The notes below the pieces were generated by a model that saw only the letters and a program-made list of their open reading frames with translations, did no database searches and had not been told where the DNA came from. DNA of 64,000 nucleotides from CAYVTD01 sp964454445 (GTDB lineage Bacteria; Bacteroidota; Ignavibacteria; Kapaibacteriales; UBA2268). The stretch spans positions 73,351 through 137,350 of the forward strand of contig CAYVTD010000001.1 of NCBI GenBank assembly GCA_964454445.1, in the 5' to 3' direction. Position 1 is the first letter of the stretch, and each line of letters starts with the position of its first letter. Of the stretch, positions 1 through 9,049 are shown piece after piece. The position numbers and the translations under genes were made by a program.

Positions 1-97
1 ATGTAGCTTTAGCTAATTCAAATTTAAAAAAAATATGTTAAAGCAAGAAAACTTGTGGATTATTTAAAAATATTTGCTATATTTATTAATATTATTT

Positions 98-121
98 TAA
101 TCAGATAATAAATTCTGATTA
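98..121. promoter_or_regulatory. Inverted repeat upstream of NO reductase
   Basis: A perfect inverted repeat with 8-bp arms (TAATCAGA, 8-nt spacer, TCTGATTA) lies 64 bp before the start of the nitric oxide reductase gene. Its size and place fit a dimeric regulator site controlling the NO reductase. It does not match the Fnr/NnrR consensus (TTGA-N6-TCAA), so the regulator is not identified. It could also be a chance palindrome in AT-rich DNA. Confidence 0.35.
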
Positions 122-184
122 TAATCGTAATATTTTAAATATCTATTATTCTAACTAATGTAACACTAATAACAGGATTGCTTT

Positions 185-2407
185 ATGGAGACTTTTTTCG
201 ACAAATTAATGAGCAGGAAAAAACTATTTACTGCTTTCTGGCTAAGCGCCATTGTAATGACTGCGGCATTAGTGTATTATTCAGCAACACTAATCAAAGA
301 GGTGCCGCCTATTCCAAAAGAAGTGAAGTCGGCAGACGGTGAAGTTCTTTATAATTATAACGATATTGTCACCGGAAAATCCTACTTCCAACAGTTCGAT
401 TTGCAGGATTACGGCACTTTGCTCGGCATGGGTGCATATCTTGGACCTGATTATCCTACCCTGTTTTTGCACAAAAGAGCCGAGTTTCTCTATAAATTTT
501 ATGCAACTGAACTTTTCGGCAAACAATGTAAACAATTGACAGCAACCGAAAAAGGTGCCGTAAAGGCAAAAACTATCGAAGATTTCCGTAAAAAGACAAT
601 CCTTTCTGAGGGTACTGTCAATTACACTCAGGCATCAACAGAAGCTTATCATAAAAACAAAGAATATATTGTTGATTTTCTAGTTAACGGCAACAAAAGT
701 CTGGGCTATCCCGGCGGCGTAATCCATCTCGAAGAAGCAGAAAAGATAGCTGATTTCTTTGACTGGTCGCAATTAGTAGCAACAACAATTAGGCCCGGAA
801 CTGACAGAACCTGGTCTAACAACTGGCCCAACGAACCAATGATTGACCAAAACTCTCTCTGGAGCAATGTTATTTGGTCATTATTCCAATTGCTAGCCCT
901 ATGGACATTAACTATTTTTGTTTTTTATTTGCTATATGAATATATAATTAAAAAAGAAAATGATTACGAGCTTGAAAAACCATTTGTTATAACATCGCTT
1001 TTCCCTTCCCAGTTGAAATTACTAAAATATATACCAATAGTTACCCTGTTTTTCGTATTGCAAACTATTATTGGTGGTTATATCTCCCATATTTACACGG
1101 TACCTTCAGAAGATTTCATCATACCACAGTCAATTTTGCCATTTAACATTTTCCGGGCATTGCACATAAATATTGCAATAATATGGGTAGCTATCGGCTG
1201 GTTGGTTGGAGGTCTGTTCATAGCACCTCTGGCAGGCGGCAAGGACTTGAAATTCCCTTGGCTTGTTGATATACTTTGGATAGCTCTACTTGTTGTTGGC
1301 GCAGGTGGGTTGGTAGGTATTTATATGGGTGGAACAGGTCAATTAAGAGATGTTTGGTTTTGGCTCGGAAATGAAGGTCGCGAATATCTGAACTTGGGCA
1401 GAGTCTGGGATATCGGGCTTGTCGTCGGACTTGTGCTTTGGTTCTTAATGGTTTTTTCAACAATACGAAAAGCAAAGGGCAACAATATTCTTATCGGCAC
1501 TATCATCTGGTCTGCCTTTGGCGTTGCAACCCTTTACATCGCAGGAATGATGCCAATACACAAAATTTTCCCGAACTATACCATTGATGACTATTACCGC
1601 TGGTGGGTAGTCCATCTTTGGGTAGAATTGACCTTTGAACTTTTTGCAGCAGGAACGCTTGCTTATCTTGCCGTATCATTGGGCTTGGTGGCAAGGAGAA
1701 TCGCCGAAAAAGTCATGCTTTTCGAATTGGTATTAATAGCTTTCTCAGGCATACTCGGTATTGGTCATCACGTATGGTGGCAAGGCACAGACGAGTATTG
1801 GGTAGCGCTAGGCAGTATTTTCTCTTCTTTAGAGCCTCTTCCGCTGGTTTTGCTAATGATTCACGCTTGGAAGGAATACAAACACACTGTTTCCATGGGA
1901 AAGGACTTTGCATTTACGGTACCATTCTTCTGGCTGACTGGCTCGGCGTTTTTAAATTGGCTCGGTGCCGGTTTCTTCGGAATGGTTATCAACTTGCCTA
2001 TTGTTAATTATTATGCACACGGCACATATTTGCTTATTCCCCATGGTCATGTCGCCTTGTTGGGTGCTTTTGGATACATCTCTATTGCATTCGTTTATAT
2101 TACATCAAGGGCAAATGCACTTGCTAAGGGATTACGTTGGAGCGACAAGCCGGGCAAATGGGGCTTTTGGCTAGTAACTATCGGCGTTGTCTTATTTGCA
2201 ATTCCCAATTTGATCGTGGGCTTGGCGCAAGCAGAGGTTTCTCACGATCTTGGATATTATTTTGCACGCTCACGCGAAGTTATTGAAGCTCATAGTTTCT
2301 GGCTTTGGTCTCGCTTGCTTCCCGATTCTATGATTATCATCGGCGCTGGAATTGTATTTCTTGATTTGTTTTACAAAACATTTCTTGCTAAAAAAGCTTC
2401 CGACTAA
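185..2407 (+). CDS. norZ: Quinol-dependent nitric oxide reductase (qNOR)
   Basis: Single-subunit membrane enzyme of the heme-copper oxidase superfamily; it reduces two NO to N2O with electrons from the quinone pool. The 740 residues match the qNOR length, with an N-terminal membrane anchor, a periplasmic cytochrome-c-like domain without heme motif (GAYLGPDY near residue 85), then about 12 membrane helices. FeB ligands and catalytic acids are visible: HLWVE (His477, Glu481), His528-His529 in GIGHH, and Glu550 in SSLEPLP, all as in canonical qNOR. The region equivalent to the quinol-site motif H-Y-x-V-E of the Geobacillus enzyme reads HIYTVP (302-307), so the glutamate is replaced by proline, while the C-terminal Asp of the R-x-P-D segment is kept. 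It stands alone, facing a bidirectional terminator. NO detoxification or truncated denitrification is inferred; no other denitrification gene is nearby. Confidence 0.88.
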   Translation: METFFDKLMSRKKLFTAFWLSAIVMTAALVYYSATLIKEVPPIPKEVKSADGEVLYNYNDIVTGKSYFQQFDLQDYGTLLGMGAYLGPDYPTLFLHKRAEFLYKFYATELFGKQCKQLTATEKGAVKAKTIEDFRKKTILSEGTVNYTQASTEAYHKNKEYIVDFLVNGNKSLGYPGGVIHLEEAEKIADFFDWSQLVATTIRPGTDRTWSNNWPNEPMIDQNSLWSNVIWSLFQLLALWTLTIFVFYLLYEYIIKKENDYELEKPFVITSLFPSQLKLLKYIPIVTLFFVLQTIIGGYISHIYTVPSEDFIIPQSILPFNIFRALHINIAIIWVAIGWLVGGLFIAPLAGGKDLKFPWLVDILWIALLVVGAGGLVGIYMGGTGQLRDVWFWLGNEGREYLNLGRVWDIGLVVGLVLWFLMVFSTIRKAKGNNILIGTIIWSAFGVATLYIAGMMPIHKIFPNYTIDDYYRWWVVHLWVELTFELFAAGTLAYLAVSLGLVARRIAEKVMLFELVLIAFSGILGIGHHVWWQGTDEYWVALGSIFSSLEPLPLVLLMIHAWKEYKHTVSMGKDFAFTVPFFWLTGSAFLNWLGAGFFGMVINLPIVNYYAHGTYLLIPHGHVALLGAFGYISIAFVYITSRANALAKGLRWSDKPGKWGFWLVTIGVVLFAIPNLIVGLAQAEVSHDLGYYFARSREVIEAHSFWLWSRLLPDSMIIIGAGIVFLDLFYKTFLAKKASD

Positions 2408-2470
2408 GCTGTAGAATCTGACTAAGTTTATTTTTAATCAGTTTTTATCCCAAACAGGATAAAGCTTACA

Positions 2471-2517
2471 AAAAAACCTTATTGTTCGCATCAATCGCGG
2501 ATAATAAGGTTTTTTTA
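2471..2517. terminator. Bidirectional terminator between norZ and spoVR
   Basis: AAAAAACCTTATT pairs with AATAAGGTTTTTT across a loop of about 20 nt. The stem is flanked by A-run and T-run, so it can stop transcription from norZ on the plus strand and from the spoVR operon on the minus strand. Confidence 0.8.
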
Positions 2518-2549
2518 TTATTTATCATTGTTTATAAAGGAACAAATAA

Positions 2550-2636
2550 ATGCAAACTCAAAAATATGAAGGGTATATCTGGATAGCTGATGATTTCAAT
2601 TAACCGCTCTATGAGTTCAAAGAGTATATGCCTTAA
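2550..2636 (+). pseudogene. Possible remnant of a small gene (YEGYIW motif)
   Basis: An ATG with an upstream AAAGG opens a 17-codon frame ending TAA at 2601; reading straight through the stop gives another ten codons (PLYEFKEYMP) before the next stop. The start MQTQKYEGYIW resembles, from memory, the start of the TIGR04423 family linked to type III CRISPR systems (consensus of the type Y-x-G-Y-I-W-x-S-D). No cas gene or CRISPR array is visible in the window. If real, it is a stub left by deletion; it may also be chance. Confidence 0.2.
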
Positions 2637-2676
2637 AATATTTAATAGATACCCAGATTCTACAAAAAATCTTTTT

Positions 2677-4290
2677 CTATAAAGCTTTTTTCGTTGTCTT
2701 CCTGTCTTTGATATGGTAAATCACTTCTCGAAGTTCATATTTTGGTTTTTCTTCTGGTTTGGGAGGTCGCGAAACAACTATTTCGGTGGTCTCGAGTTTC
2801 ACTTCACTGCCCCATAAATACTCCAGTCCGATAAGAACTTCAGGAACATATTGCTTAACTAATTGCTTACCTTCGAACTTATGCTTGAGATAGAGTGTTT
2901 TTTCGTTTGTTTTTTCCAGATTGACTTCGATGACAGGAGGATGGTAGAGCGAATCGAGAAGCATTTGCTTGTAGTCCTCAGCTTTTCGACTTTTAATGTA
3001 ATATTCAATAGTGCCTCTTTGTTCATTTAAACGCTGCCCGACAGTGAAAAGGTCGTGCATATCGACAAAATCCTGATCGACGAATGTATTGATTAGCATA
3101 AAATCAGAGAAATTTGAGCGAAGTGCGAAAATGGCTTCCCTTCCTTTTCCTGTGTTCTGATCAAACTCGTCGCGATATTCAATGCCATAATGCTTTTGAA
3201 AATAATATTGCAACTTCCCTTTGTTTGCAAGCTCTTCGACATATTGTATCAATCGAAGTCCGATAGCATAAGGATTAAGCCCAATTCTTGTCAATGAAGT
3301 AACGCCGGCATTGGTTTTCGAATAGGCAATCTCGTGACCCTTGATTTGCTCGTCGCTTCTGAAAAGCATATCATGCCAATAGCTTGCCCAGCCCTCGTTT
3401 ATTATTTTCGAGCGTATTTGCGGTGCAAAATACATCGAAGTATTGTGGACGATGGTCATCACCGACTTCATCCACGAATTCTTTTCTATGGCTAGCAAAG
3501 GCGAATTATCGCGAATAAATTCAAGAATGTCGCTATAATGCTCCACATTTACTCTGCTGCTTTCTTTTTCGAAAAGTGCATCAAACTCCGGGTACTTCCC
3601 TCTAACTTCAGAGAAAAACAATGATTCGGCGATAACAGGATCGGCATCAACCAAGGCATTATAGCGAGCCACCTCGTTGTATATCTCGTGCGAACGTACT
3701 TGCTTGATTTCCTGTAAAAAAACATCAAAATAAAAACTTAGCCGAGCCGAAGCATCTTTTTCTGTTGGAAATTGCATTTTGGAGACCTTTTGGAAATATC
3801 CACTGATATTGTCAATGCTCCGGCTAAATTCCAAACTATAATCTGTCCATCTGCCATATTCGCTTCGCAGATTGGCAATTAGACGTTTGTCTGCAAGTGC
3901 CTGCCCAACAAAATCGTCGTTCCAGGTATGCTCGAAAAGCAAATTATTTTGGAAAAAGTCGATATGTCCTAAAACATGATAAAAAATCATTGTGTTGAGC
4001 CAATCGGGATTGTTGTCGTTATAAAATGAAATCGCTGGACGCGAATTAATGACTGTTTCATAAGGGTTGGAAGGATATAGCTTGTATTTCCCATATTCTT
4101 TCAGAACCTCGACATCGTGTACCCAATAATCGTAAAGTGTTGGTATCATTACCTTTGGCGAAAGCTCGAGCATATCCCTGTTGGTAACAATGTATTCCAA
4201 ACTTTCGTCGTCGAAATGCAAACCGGCTTGTCGGGCAATTGCCTTGCAATTCTCCATTATTTGCTTAGTTCTTTGATTGATAAGCTCCAT
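2677..4290 (-). CDS. spoVR: SpoVR family protein
   Basis: Cytoplasmic SpoVR/YcgB-type protein; in Bacillus needed for spore cortex, elsewhere part of the PrkA-YeaH-SpoVR stress module. The exact biochemical role is not established. At 537 residues it is of family length and carries the hallmark blocks NPYETVINSRPAISFYND and DWLNTMIFYHVLGHIDFFQN (about residues 75-115), and NEGWASYWHDMLFR (about 305-318), rich in conserved His and Asp. It is the second gene of a two-gene operon behind a crotonase, 38 bp downstream. Its usual partner, a PrkA-like kinase, is in the window but about 30 kb away at 34722; no YeaH (DUF444) gene is present. No sign of sporulation genes, so the name should not be read as sporulation. 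Confidence 0.9.
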   Translation of the reverse strand: MELINQRTKQIMENCKAIARQAGLHFDDESLEYIVTNRDMLELSPKVMIPTLYDYWVHDVEVLKEYGKYKLYPSNPYETVINSRPAISFYNDNNPDWLNTMIFYHVLGHIDFFQNNLLFEHTWNDDFVGQALADKRLIANLRSEYGRWTDYSLEFSRSIDNISGYFQKVSKMQFPTEKDASARLSFYFDVFLQEIKQVRSHEIYNEVARYNALVDADPVIAESLFFSEVRGKYPEFDALFEKESSRVNVEHYSDILEFIRDNSPLLAIEKNSWMKSVMTIVHNTSMYFAPQIRSKIINEGWASYWHDMLFRSDEQIKGHEIAYSKTNAGVTSLTRIGLNPYAIGLRLIQYVEELANKGKLQYYFQKHYGIEYRDEFDQNTGKGREAIFALRSNFSDFMLINTFVDQDFVDMHDLFTVGQRLNEQRGTIEYYIKSRKAEDYKQMLLDSLYHPPVIEVNLEKTNEKTLYLKHKFEGKQLVKQYVPEVLIGLEYLWGSEVKLETTEIVVSRPPKPEEKPKYELREVIYHIKDRKTTKKAL

Positions 4291-4328
4291 CTTCTAACCC
4301 TTATTTGATAATAATAAAAAAAACAGCT

Positions 4329-5111
4329 TTATCTGCCTTTAAATTCAGCTTTTCTCTTCTCAAGAAATGCTTTAGTTCCTTCTTTGAAATCTTCAGTGCC
4401 GCAAGTTCTGCCAAATACTTTCGATTCGTAATGCAAACCATCGAGTTCAGAAAGATATTCCGATGCATTGACACATTCCACAGCAGCAGAAAGAGCAAGC
4501 GTGCCTTTCGATAGAAGTAGATAAACAAATTCCTCGACTTTTGCCATCAATTCTTCTGGCTTATAGACAGCATTTACCAGACCAATACGAAGAGCCTCGT
4601 TGGCATCGACCATATTAGCAGAAAGAATAAGCTCCATTGCCTTTGCCTTGCCAACTATCCGTGGAAGTCGCTGAGTGCCGCCATAACCAGGAATTATGCC
4701 AAGATTGACCTCTGGCTGTCCCATTTTTGCATTCTCAGAGGCAAAACGCATTTGGCAGGCAAGAGTCAATTCACAACCACCACCAAGAGCAAACCCATTA
4801 ACAGCTGCAATTGTTGGTATATTCATCTGAGCAAGCCGTTTCATTACATTAGAGCCATAAGCGGAGAAAAAACTACCGGTGATGCCATCTGATTCGTGCA
4901 ATTCCTTGATGTCTGCACCTGCTGCAAACGCTTTAGCTCCTGATCCGGTAAGCACAAGAGCTTTTATTTCAGGGTCGTGCTGCACAAGCTTGAAGCAATC
5001 GTCAAGATCGTCGAACATTTGTTTGTTCAGTGCATTCAACTTGTCGGGACGATTAAGTGTGATTAAAGCCCAGCCGGCTTTTTTCTCGAAGATAATGGTT
5101 TCGTAGTTCAT
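4329..5111 (-). CDS. Enoyl-CoA hydratase/isomerase (crotonase family)
   Basis: Cytoplasmic crotonase-fold enzyme, most likely hydrating trans-2-enoyl-CoA in fatty acid or butyrate-type pathways. The 260 residues match the single-domain family. Oxyanion-hole segments AAGADIKEL (about 66-74) and ALGGGCELTLAC (about 106-117) are intact, and both acid/base glutamates are present: the Glu of GGGCE and that of GQPEVNLG, so hydratase rather than plain isomerase activity is expected. A strong ribosome site (AGGAGG) precedes the ATG. It leads a short operon with spoVR; no thiolase or acyl-CoA dehydrogenase accompanies it, so the substrate cannot be set from context. Confidence 0.9.
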   Translation of the reverse strand: MNYETIIFEKKAGWALITLNRPDKLNALNKQMFDDLDDCFKLVQHDPEIKALVLTGSGAKAFAAGADIKELHESDGITGSFFSAYGSNVMKRLAQMNIPTIAAVNGFALGGGCELTLACQMRFASENAKMGQPEVNLGIIPGYGGTQRLPRIVGKAKAMELILSANMVDANEALRIGLVNAVYKPEELMAKVEEFVYLLLSKGTLALSAAVECVNASEYLSELDGLHYESKVFGRTCGTEDFKEGTKAFLEKRKAEFKGR

Positions 5112-5250
5112 CTTTCCTCCTAAAGTTTAAAAAATTAATCTTAAAATCAATAATCAAAATTTTGTAATTTGCATTACAAACAACTAAATTAATAAAAAAA
5201 CTTATATTTTATATGATCGAACTTGTTTTTTTTTATCATAAACAACGAAA

Positions 5251-6621
5251 ATGACATTTAAGTTATTGAAATATAATAGACTCCTTTTCTTGAAGCCAGC
5301 ATTGCTTCCAATCCTATTTGTTCTTTTGTTTTTTTCTTACTTTTCAACATCAAAATCGAAATCTGAGTTAATTACCGAGCAGGAGCTTGCCAAAGGAGCT
5401 ATTTATAAGAATTATTATGTAACAACACATGGAAAAACTCATAGTGTGCATGTTGTCGAATTGGATTTAAAGGCAAAAAACGTCCAACTCAAAGTATTGA
5501 AAGCAAAGGACTTGACCGACGAATTGATGAAAATCCACGATATTGCCAACTGGCACGATTCGCTTAATATTGGCACTGTTATCGCCGCTATCAATGCTAA
5601 TTTCTGGCGTGCCTATACCAATTATCCTATCGGTCCAACAGTTATCGATGGAGAGCCTGTAACAATGAGCAGCTACAAGCAATGGTCATCAGGTTTTTTC
5701 GACATAGATGGCAGGCTCTATATTGACGCTTTTCGACTAAATGCCGAGCTAATCCTGCCTAATGGTCAATCATTACCGATAAATAGCGCCAACCATCGTC
5801 GCGATTCTACTGAAAATGTATTATATAATCGTTTTGCAGGTCATTTTGTGCCTCGCATTCATACCCGCGATATGAAATCAGCTGTTTCGGAATCGCTCGA
5901 AGATTCTTTATTCAATGATTCCACCGAAATAGAATATCAAATGGAAGAATTAATGGCAACAATAGCCGAAGAGAAACGATTGTCGAATGCCGAGCATTCC
6001 TATACAAAAATTGCTTTAAAGTATCTCGACAAACCGGTGATTAACAAGGAAATTGAATGTCAGGTGGTAAGCATTGGCTCTGGCTCTGTCGAAATACCTG
6101 AAAATGGCTGTGTTATTTCTCTAAGCCCTGACTCAAAATTCTTTATTGGTAATAGACCTGGTATTTTCAAGCTAAGAATTCTTACAAACCAATATCAGAA
6201 TATCCTTTTCAAAAATGCAGTTTGCGGTACTCCCCGACTTGTCAGACAAGGTATAGCCAAACACGAGGCTTATGAAGAAGGCTCGAAAGGCAGGCGCTTT
6301 ATTCACAAGATGCTCCCACGAACTGCTATTGGCACCAATAAAGACAAATCCAAGGTTTTCCTCGTCGCTATTGAAATTGGAAGCAGAAGCGAATCTACTT
6401 CTGGAGCCAATTTAGAGCAGCTCGCAGACATTATGAAGCAAATCGGTTGCCATGAGGCAATGAATCTCGATGGGGGCGGTTCGACAACAATGATTGTCGA
6501 TGGTTATAATGTAATTTATAAATCCAATCCTTTTCACTCCAGAAGAATTGCTGTCGCTATTGCAATCGTAGAAACAAATTTCGAGAATAATCTATTGAAG
6601 GATTGGTTTAAAGACAAATAA
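5251..6621 (+). CDS. Phosphodiester glycosidase (NAGPA) family protein, membrane anchored
   Basis: Member of the NAGPA/DUF2233 family, whose mammalian member removes GlcNAc from phosphodiester-linked sugars; bacterial members are thought to act on cell-wall or exopolysaccharide. The 456 residues begin with a hydrophobic helix (about 12-30), giving an exported or anchored protein. The family signature is complete: AINANFWRAY and GEPVTM in the first half, GTPRLV and LPRTAIGTN near 320-365, and NLDGGGSTTMIVDGY near 410-424. The ATG has only a weak ribosome site; no better start is seen. Transcribed alone, divergent from the crotonase operon. The substrate is unknown. Confidence 0.8.
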   Translation: MTFKLLKYNRLLFLKPALLPILFVLLFFSYFSTSKSKSELITEQELAKGAIYKNYYVTTHGKTHSVHVVELDLKAKNVQLKVLKAKDLTDELMKIHDIANWHDSLNIGTVIAAINANFWRAYTNYPIGPTVIDGEPVTMSSYKQWSSGFFDIDGRLYIDAFRLNAELILPNGQSLPINSANHRRDSTENVLYNRFAGHFVPRIHTRDMKSAVSESLEDSLFNDSTEIEYQMEELMATIAEEKRLSNAEHSYTKIALKYLDKPVINKEIECQVVSIGSGSVEIPENGCVISLSPDSKFFIGNRPGIFKLRILTNQYQNILFKNAVCGTPRLVRQGIAKHEAYEEGSKGRRFIHKMLPRTAIGTNKDKSKVFLVAIEIGSRSESTSGANLEQLADIMKQIGCHEAMNLDGGGSTTMIVDGYNVIYKSNPFHSRRIAVAIAIVETNFENNLLKDWFKDK

Positions 6622-6784
6622 TTTTCTCAGGCTATTTAATATAGCTTGTTGTTCAATTAACAAATGTAACTTTTCTTCGCTTCAAAACGTCTTTATATTT
6701 ATAATTATTACAAGAAAAAAAGTTTTGTAAGAATAATAGAATTTGTTTATTTATTTATTTAAATTATTCAATACACAAATTTTG

Positions 6785-6816
6785 TTTGGCAAAGATATAA
6801 TTTGATAGTATTTTTG
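6785..6816 (+). promoter_or_regulatory. Bacteroidota-type promoter of the T9SS protein
   Basis: TTTG at 6785-6788 followed after 20 nt by TATTTTTG at 6809-6816 fits the Bacteroidota promoter pattern (TTTG at -33 and TAnnTTTG at -7). It lies about 75 bp before the start codon at 6890. Transcription would begin near 6823. The rest of the 268-bp gap upstream shows nothing else. Confidence 0.5.
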
Positions 6817-6889
6817 TATTTTAAGTTCTCTCTAATAAATAGTAACTGACAAAGTTCATTAAATTTTGTATAACCAAACGGAGACCCGT

Positions 6890-8968
6890 ATGAAAAAATT
6901 TAGTATCCTCATCATTGCCTTATTAATTGCGCCGATGATGCTTAGCGCATTTAACAAAGAGCTTGCCAAGAGCTTAAATCCAAATACAGCACCTAACGTT
7001 CCGCAGCTAATCCAATTTGGAAATCAGGACAGAATAGTTAGTAGTTCTGCTTTAGAAAAAATCTCGAATCCTGGCATACTTGCCAACTATAAACCCATCG
7101 ACACTATCCTTGATGCTTCTCTTAGCATTTTTGACATGGTTAAGCCTGTTGTCTATGAACCAAAATCTAATTCATTAATTATTGCAAGTACTTGGCGTGC
7201 CCGCATGCAGCAAAGTGATCAGATCTTGACCGGACAAACTTATTGTTACATTTCCACGAATATGGGCACAAGCTGGGGAACAAAAATGTTGCACGAAGAA
7301 CTCGGTGTATTGCCTGTTTGGCAAAATATTGCTGTTGTCAATACCGATGGCTCTACAAATCCAGACGATTTACATTATTTTCTTACTGGTCCATATTACA
7401 AATATTCACAAGCCACGAGCAATTATCAGATGAATTATGGGCATTATATCGTTTCTAGCCCTGTCGTTAATATGAACTTCACAATGGCTGGACCAGAGGC
7501 AAACAATCCGGGCTACACTTGGTGGACTTCATATATCGCAAGCACTGATGGCTTAGGTTTTCCAATGTACTTCCACGGTAATATCCTTAACAGCGGAGAA
7601 AGCCTTCAATATGGTCCTTATGGTATAACGAGCTTCTTCATTGACCTCGATACTAAAGATGCCAACTATCAATATTCTGGCATACCAAGCAACTTGGGAA
7701 CTTCTAATTTCAGACCCTCTCCAGCAATTAATTCTTCATATAATGACAAAGGTTACCCCGGCGCAGACAAAAATGGAAACCTTTATTTCTGTGTCGATAA
7801 CATGTTTGCGGACAACCCAGACAGAAGAGTTCCTGCCGTTATGAAATCCAACGATATGGGCACCACCTGGTCTGCTTGGAATAGAATGCCTGCCTCACTT
7901 CTCGAAAATTATGTTGCCGACAACGGTGGCTCGACTGTTTTACCCTTCTATATCGCTTCTTACAATGTTCAAGACTTTATTGTTATCGATGAAGACAATT
8001 ATAGCTTCTTTGCCCGGGTCGTTTTCCAAAAAAATGAAGACGAAATCACTTCTCATTTGGTAGAAATCAACTATAACGGCTCGCAATGGAAAATCTATGC
8101 TATTGCTGAAATCGTTGGAAGCAATTTCTGGGGCAGCAACCATTGGTTTATTATACACAAAGCTTCTGCTTACGACAATGCTGAAAAAGAATTTATCATC
8201 CAATCTCCTTACGAAAACGAAATTAATGCTGCCATTACTGCCGACGGAAAAAGCCTGCTTGTTAAATGGCTCGATTACAATGGAAATAGAATACCTGTAA
8301 CTCCAACTGCCACTTTATATCAAGATATGAAAGATGCAAACAACGTCCCCCAGCCAGATAGAGAATGGAATTTCGATTCCTTGGATGTTAATGACATTTA
8401 TTTTGCTTATAGAAATATCAATGGCACCTGGTCTGAAAGAAAGAACCTGACAAACGACAATATGGTCAATAACTTGACCTTTATTCCCCATGTAATACCA
8501 AGCTTGAACGAAGTGCCACTCATTTCTTACAACACTGTAAAAGCTAACGATCCTTCGTCAATCAGATATAACTATCCTTACGAAACAATTACTCAGATGT
8601 GTATCGATATGCACGAGACTTCGCAAGGGTTTATGGCATCTCTTGGCGTTACATATATGCTCTTTGACGCTGTGAACTTCAACAGTGTAGAAGAAAACAC
8701 CAATACATCTCTGTCTATTGACCAAATGTATCCAAACCCAGCTATGGAAACAATTAATCTGCCTTTAAACCTTAATAACAGCGGGTCAGTAAGAGTGGAA
8801 GTCTTTACTACACTTGGCGTTAAAGTTGCCAATGTTTTAAACAGCACCCTATCTGCAGGAAGTCACGTCATTCCTTTCTCGACTGCTAATCTTAGCTCGG
8901 GCATTTATCTCTGCAAAGTTACTGTGGATGGCAACGTAACATCACAGACATTCGTAGTTCAAAGATAA
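6890..8968 (+). CDS. Secreted protein with T9SS type A sorting domain
   Basis: Exported protein of 692 residues. I start at the ATG giving MKKFSILIIALLIAPMM, a clear signal peptide preceded by CGGAG; the open frame extends eight codons further to a TTG. The body is repetitive beta-rich sequence with sialidase-like pieces such as SSTNMGTSWG-type (STNMGTSW, SNDMGTTWSAW) Asp-box-like turns, suggesting a propeller. The C-terminal 80 residues form a type A Por secretion tail (YPNPAMETINL, then LGVKV, SSGIYLCKV), so it should be secreted by the type IX system and attached to the surface or released. No enzymatic domain is recognised; function unknown. Confidence 0.85.
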   Translation: MKKFSILIIALLIAPMMLSAFNKELAKSLNPNTAPNVPQLIQFGNQDRIVSSSALEKISNPGILANYKPIDTILDASLSIFDMVKPVVYEPKSNSLIIASTWRARMQQSDQILTGQTYCYISTNMGTSWGTKMLHEELGVLPVWQNIAVVNTDGSTNPDDLHYFLTGPYYKYSQATSNYQMNYGHYIVSSPVVNMNFTMAGPEANNPGYTWWTSYIASTDGLGFPMYFHGNILNSGESLQYGPYGITSFFIDLDTKDANYQYSGIPSNLGTSNFRPSPAINSSYNDKGYPGADKNGNLYFCVDNMFADNPDRRVPAVMKSNDMGTTWSAWNRMPASLLENYVADNGGSTVLPFYIASYNVQDFIVIDEDNYSFFARVVFQKNEDEITSHLVEINYNGSQWKIYAIAEIVGSNFWGSNHWFIIHKASAYDNAEKEFIIQSPYENEINAAITADGKSLLVKWLDYNGNRIPVTPTATLYQDMKDANNVPQPDREWNFDSLDVNDIYFAYRNINGTWSERKNLTNDNMVNNLTFIPHVIPSLNEVPLISYNTVKANDPSSIRYNYPYETITQMCIDMHETSQGFMASLGVTYMLFDAVNFNSVEENTNTSLSIDQMYPNPAMETINLPLNLNNSGSVRVEVFTTLGVKVANVLNSTLSAGSHVIPFSTANLSSGIYLCKVTVDGNVTSQTFVVQR

Positions 8969-8994
8969 TAAATCAGTTTATTATTTTTACATCA

Positions 8995-9038
8995 TAAAAA
9001 AAGCCCCCTGATTGCAAAGTCAAGGGACTTTTTTTTTA
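8995..9038. terminator. Bidirectional terminator
   Basis: AAAAAAAGCCCCCTGA and TCAAGGGACTTTTTTTT form an imperfect stem with A-run on one side and T-run on the other. It sits between the convergent T9SS gene and typA and can serve both. Confidence 0.75.
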
Positions 9039-9049
9039 ATACTATTATA

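Noticed and set aside
185..2407. NO dismutase instead of NO reductase
   Set aside because: Quinol-site changes recall NO dismutase, but His477, Glu481, His528, His529 and Glu550 match reductases, while dismutases alter the catalytic site.
2677..4290. Evidence for a spore former
   Set aside because: SpoVR occurs widely in non-sporulating Gram-negatives, and outer-membrane genes abound here.
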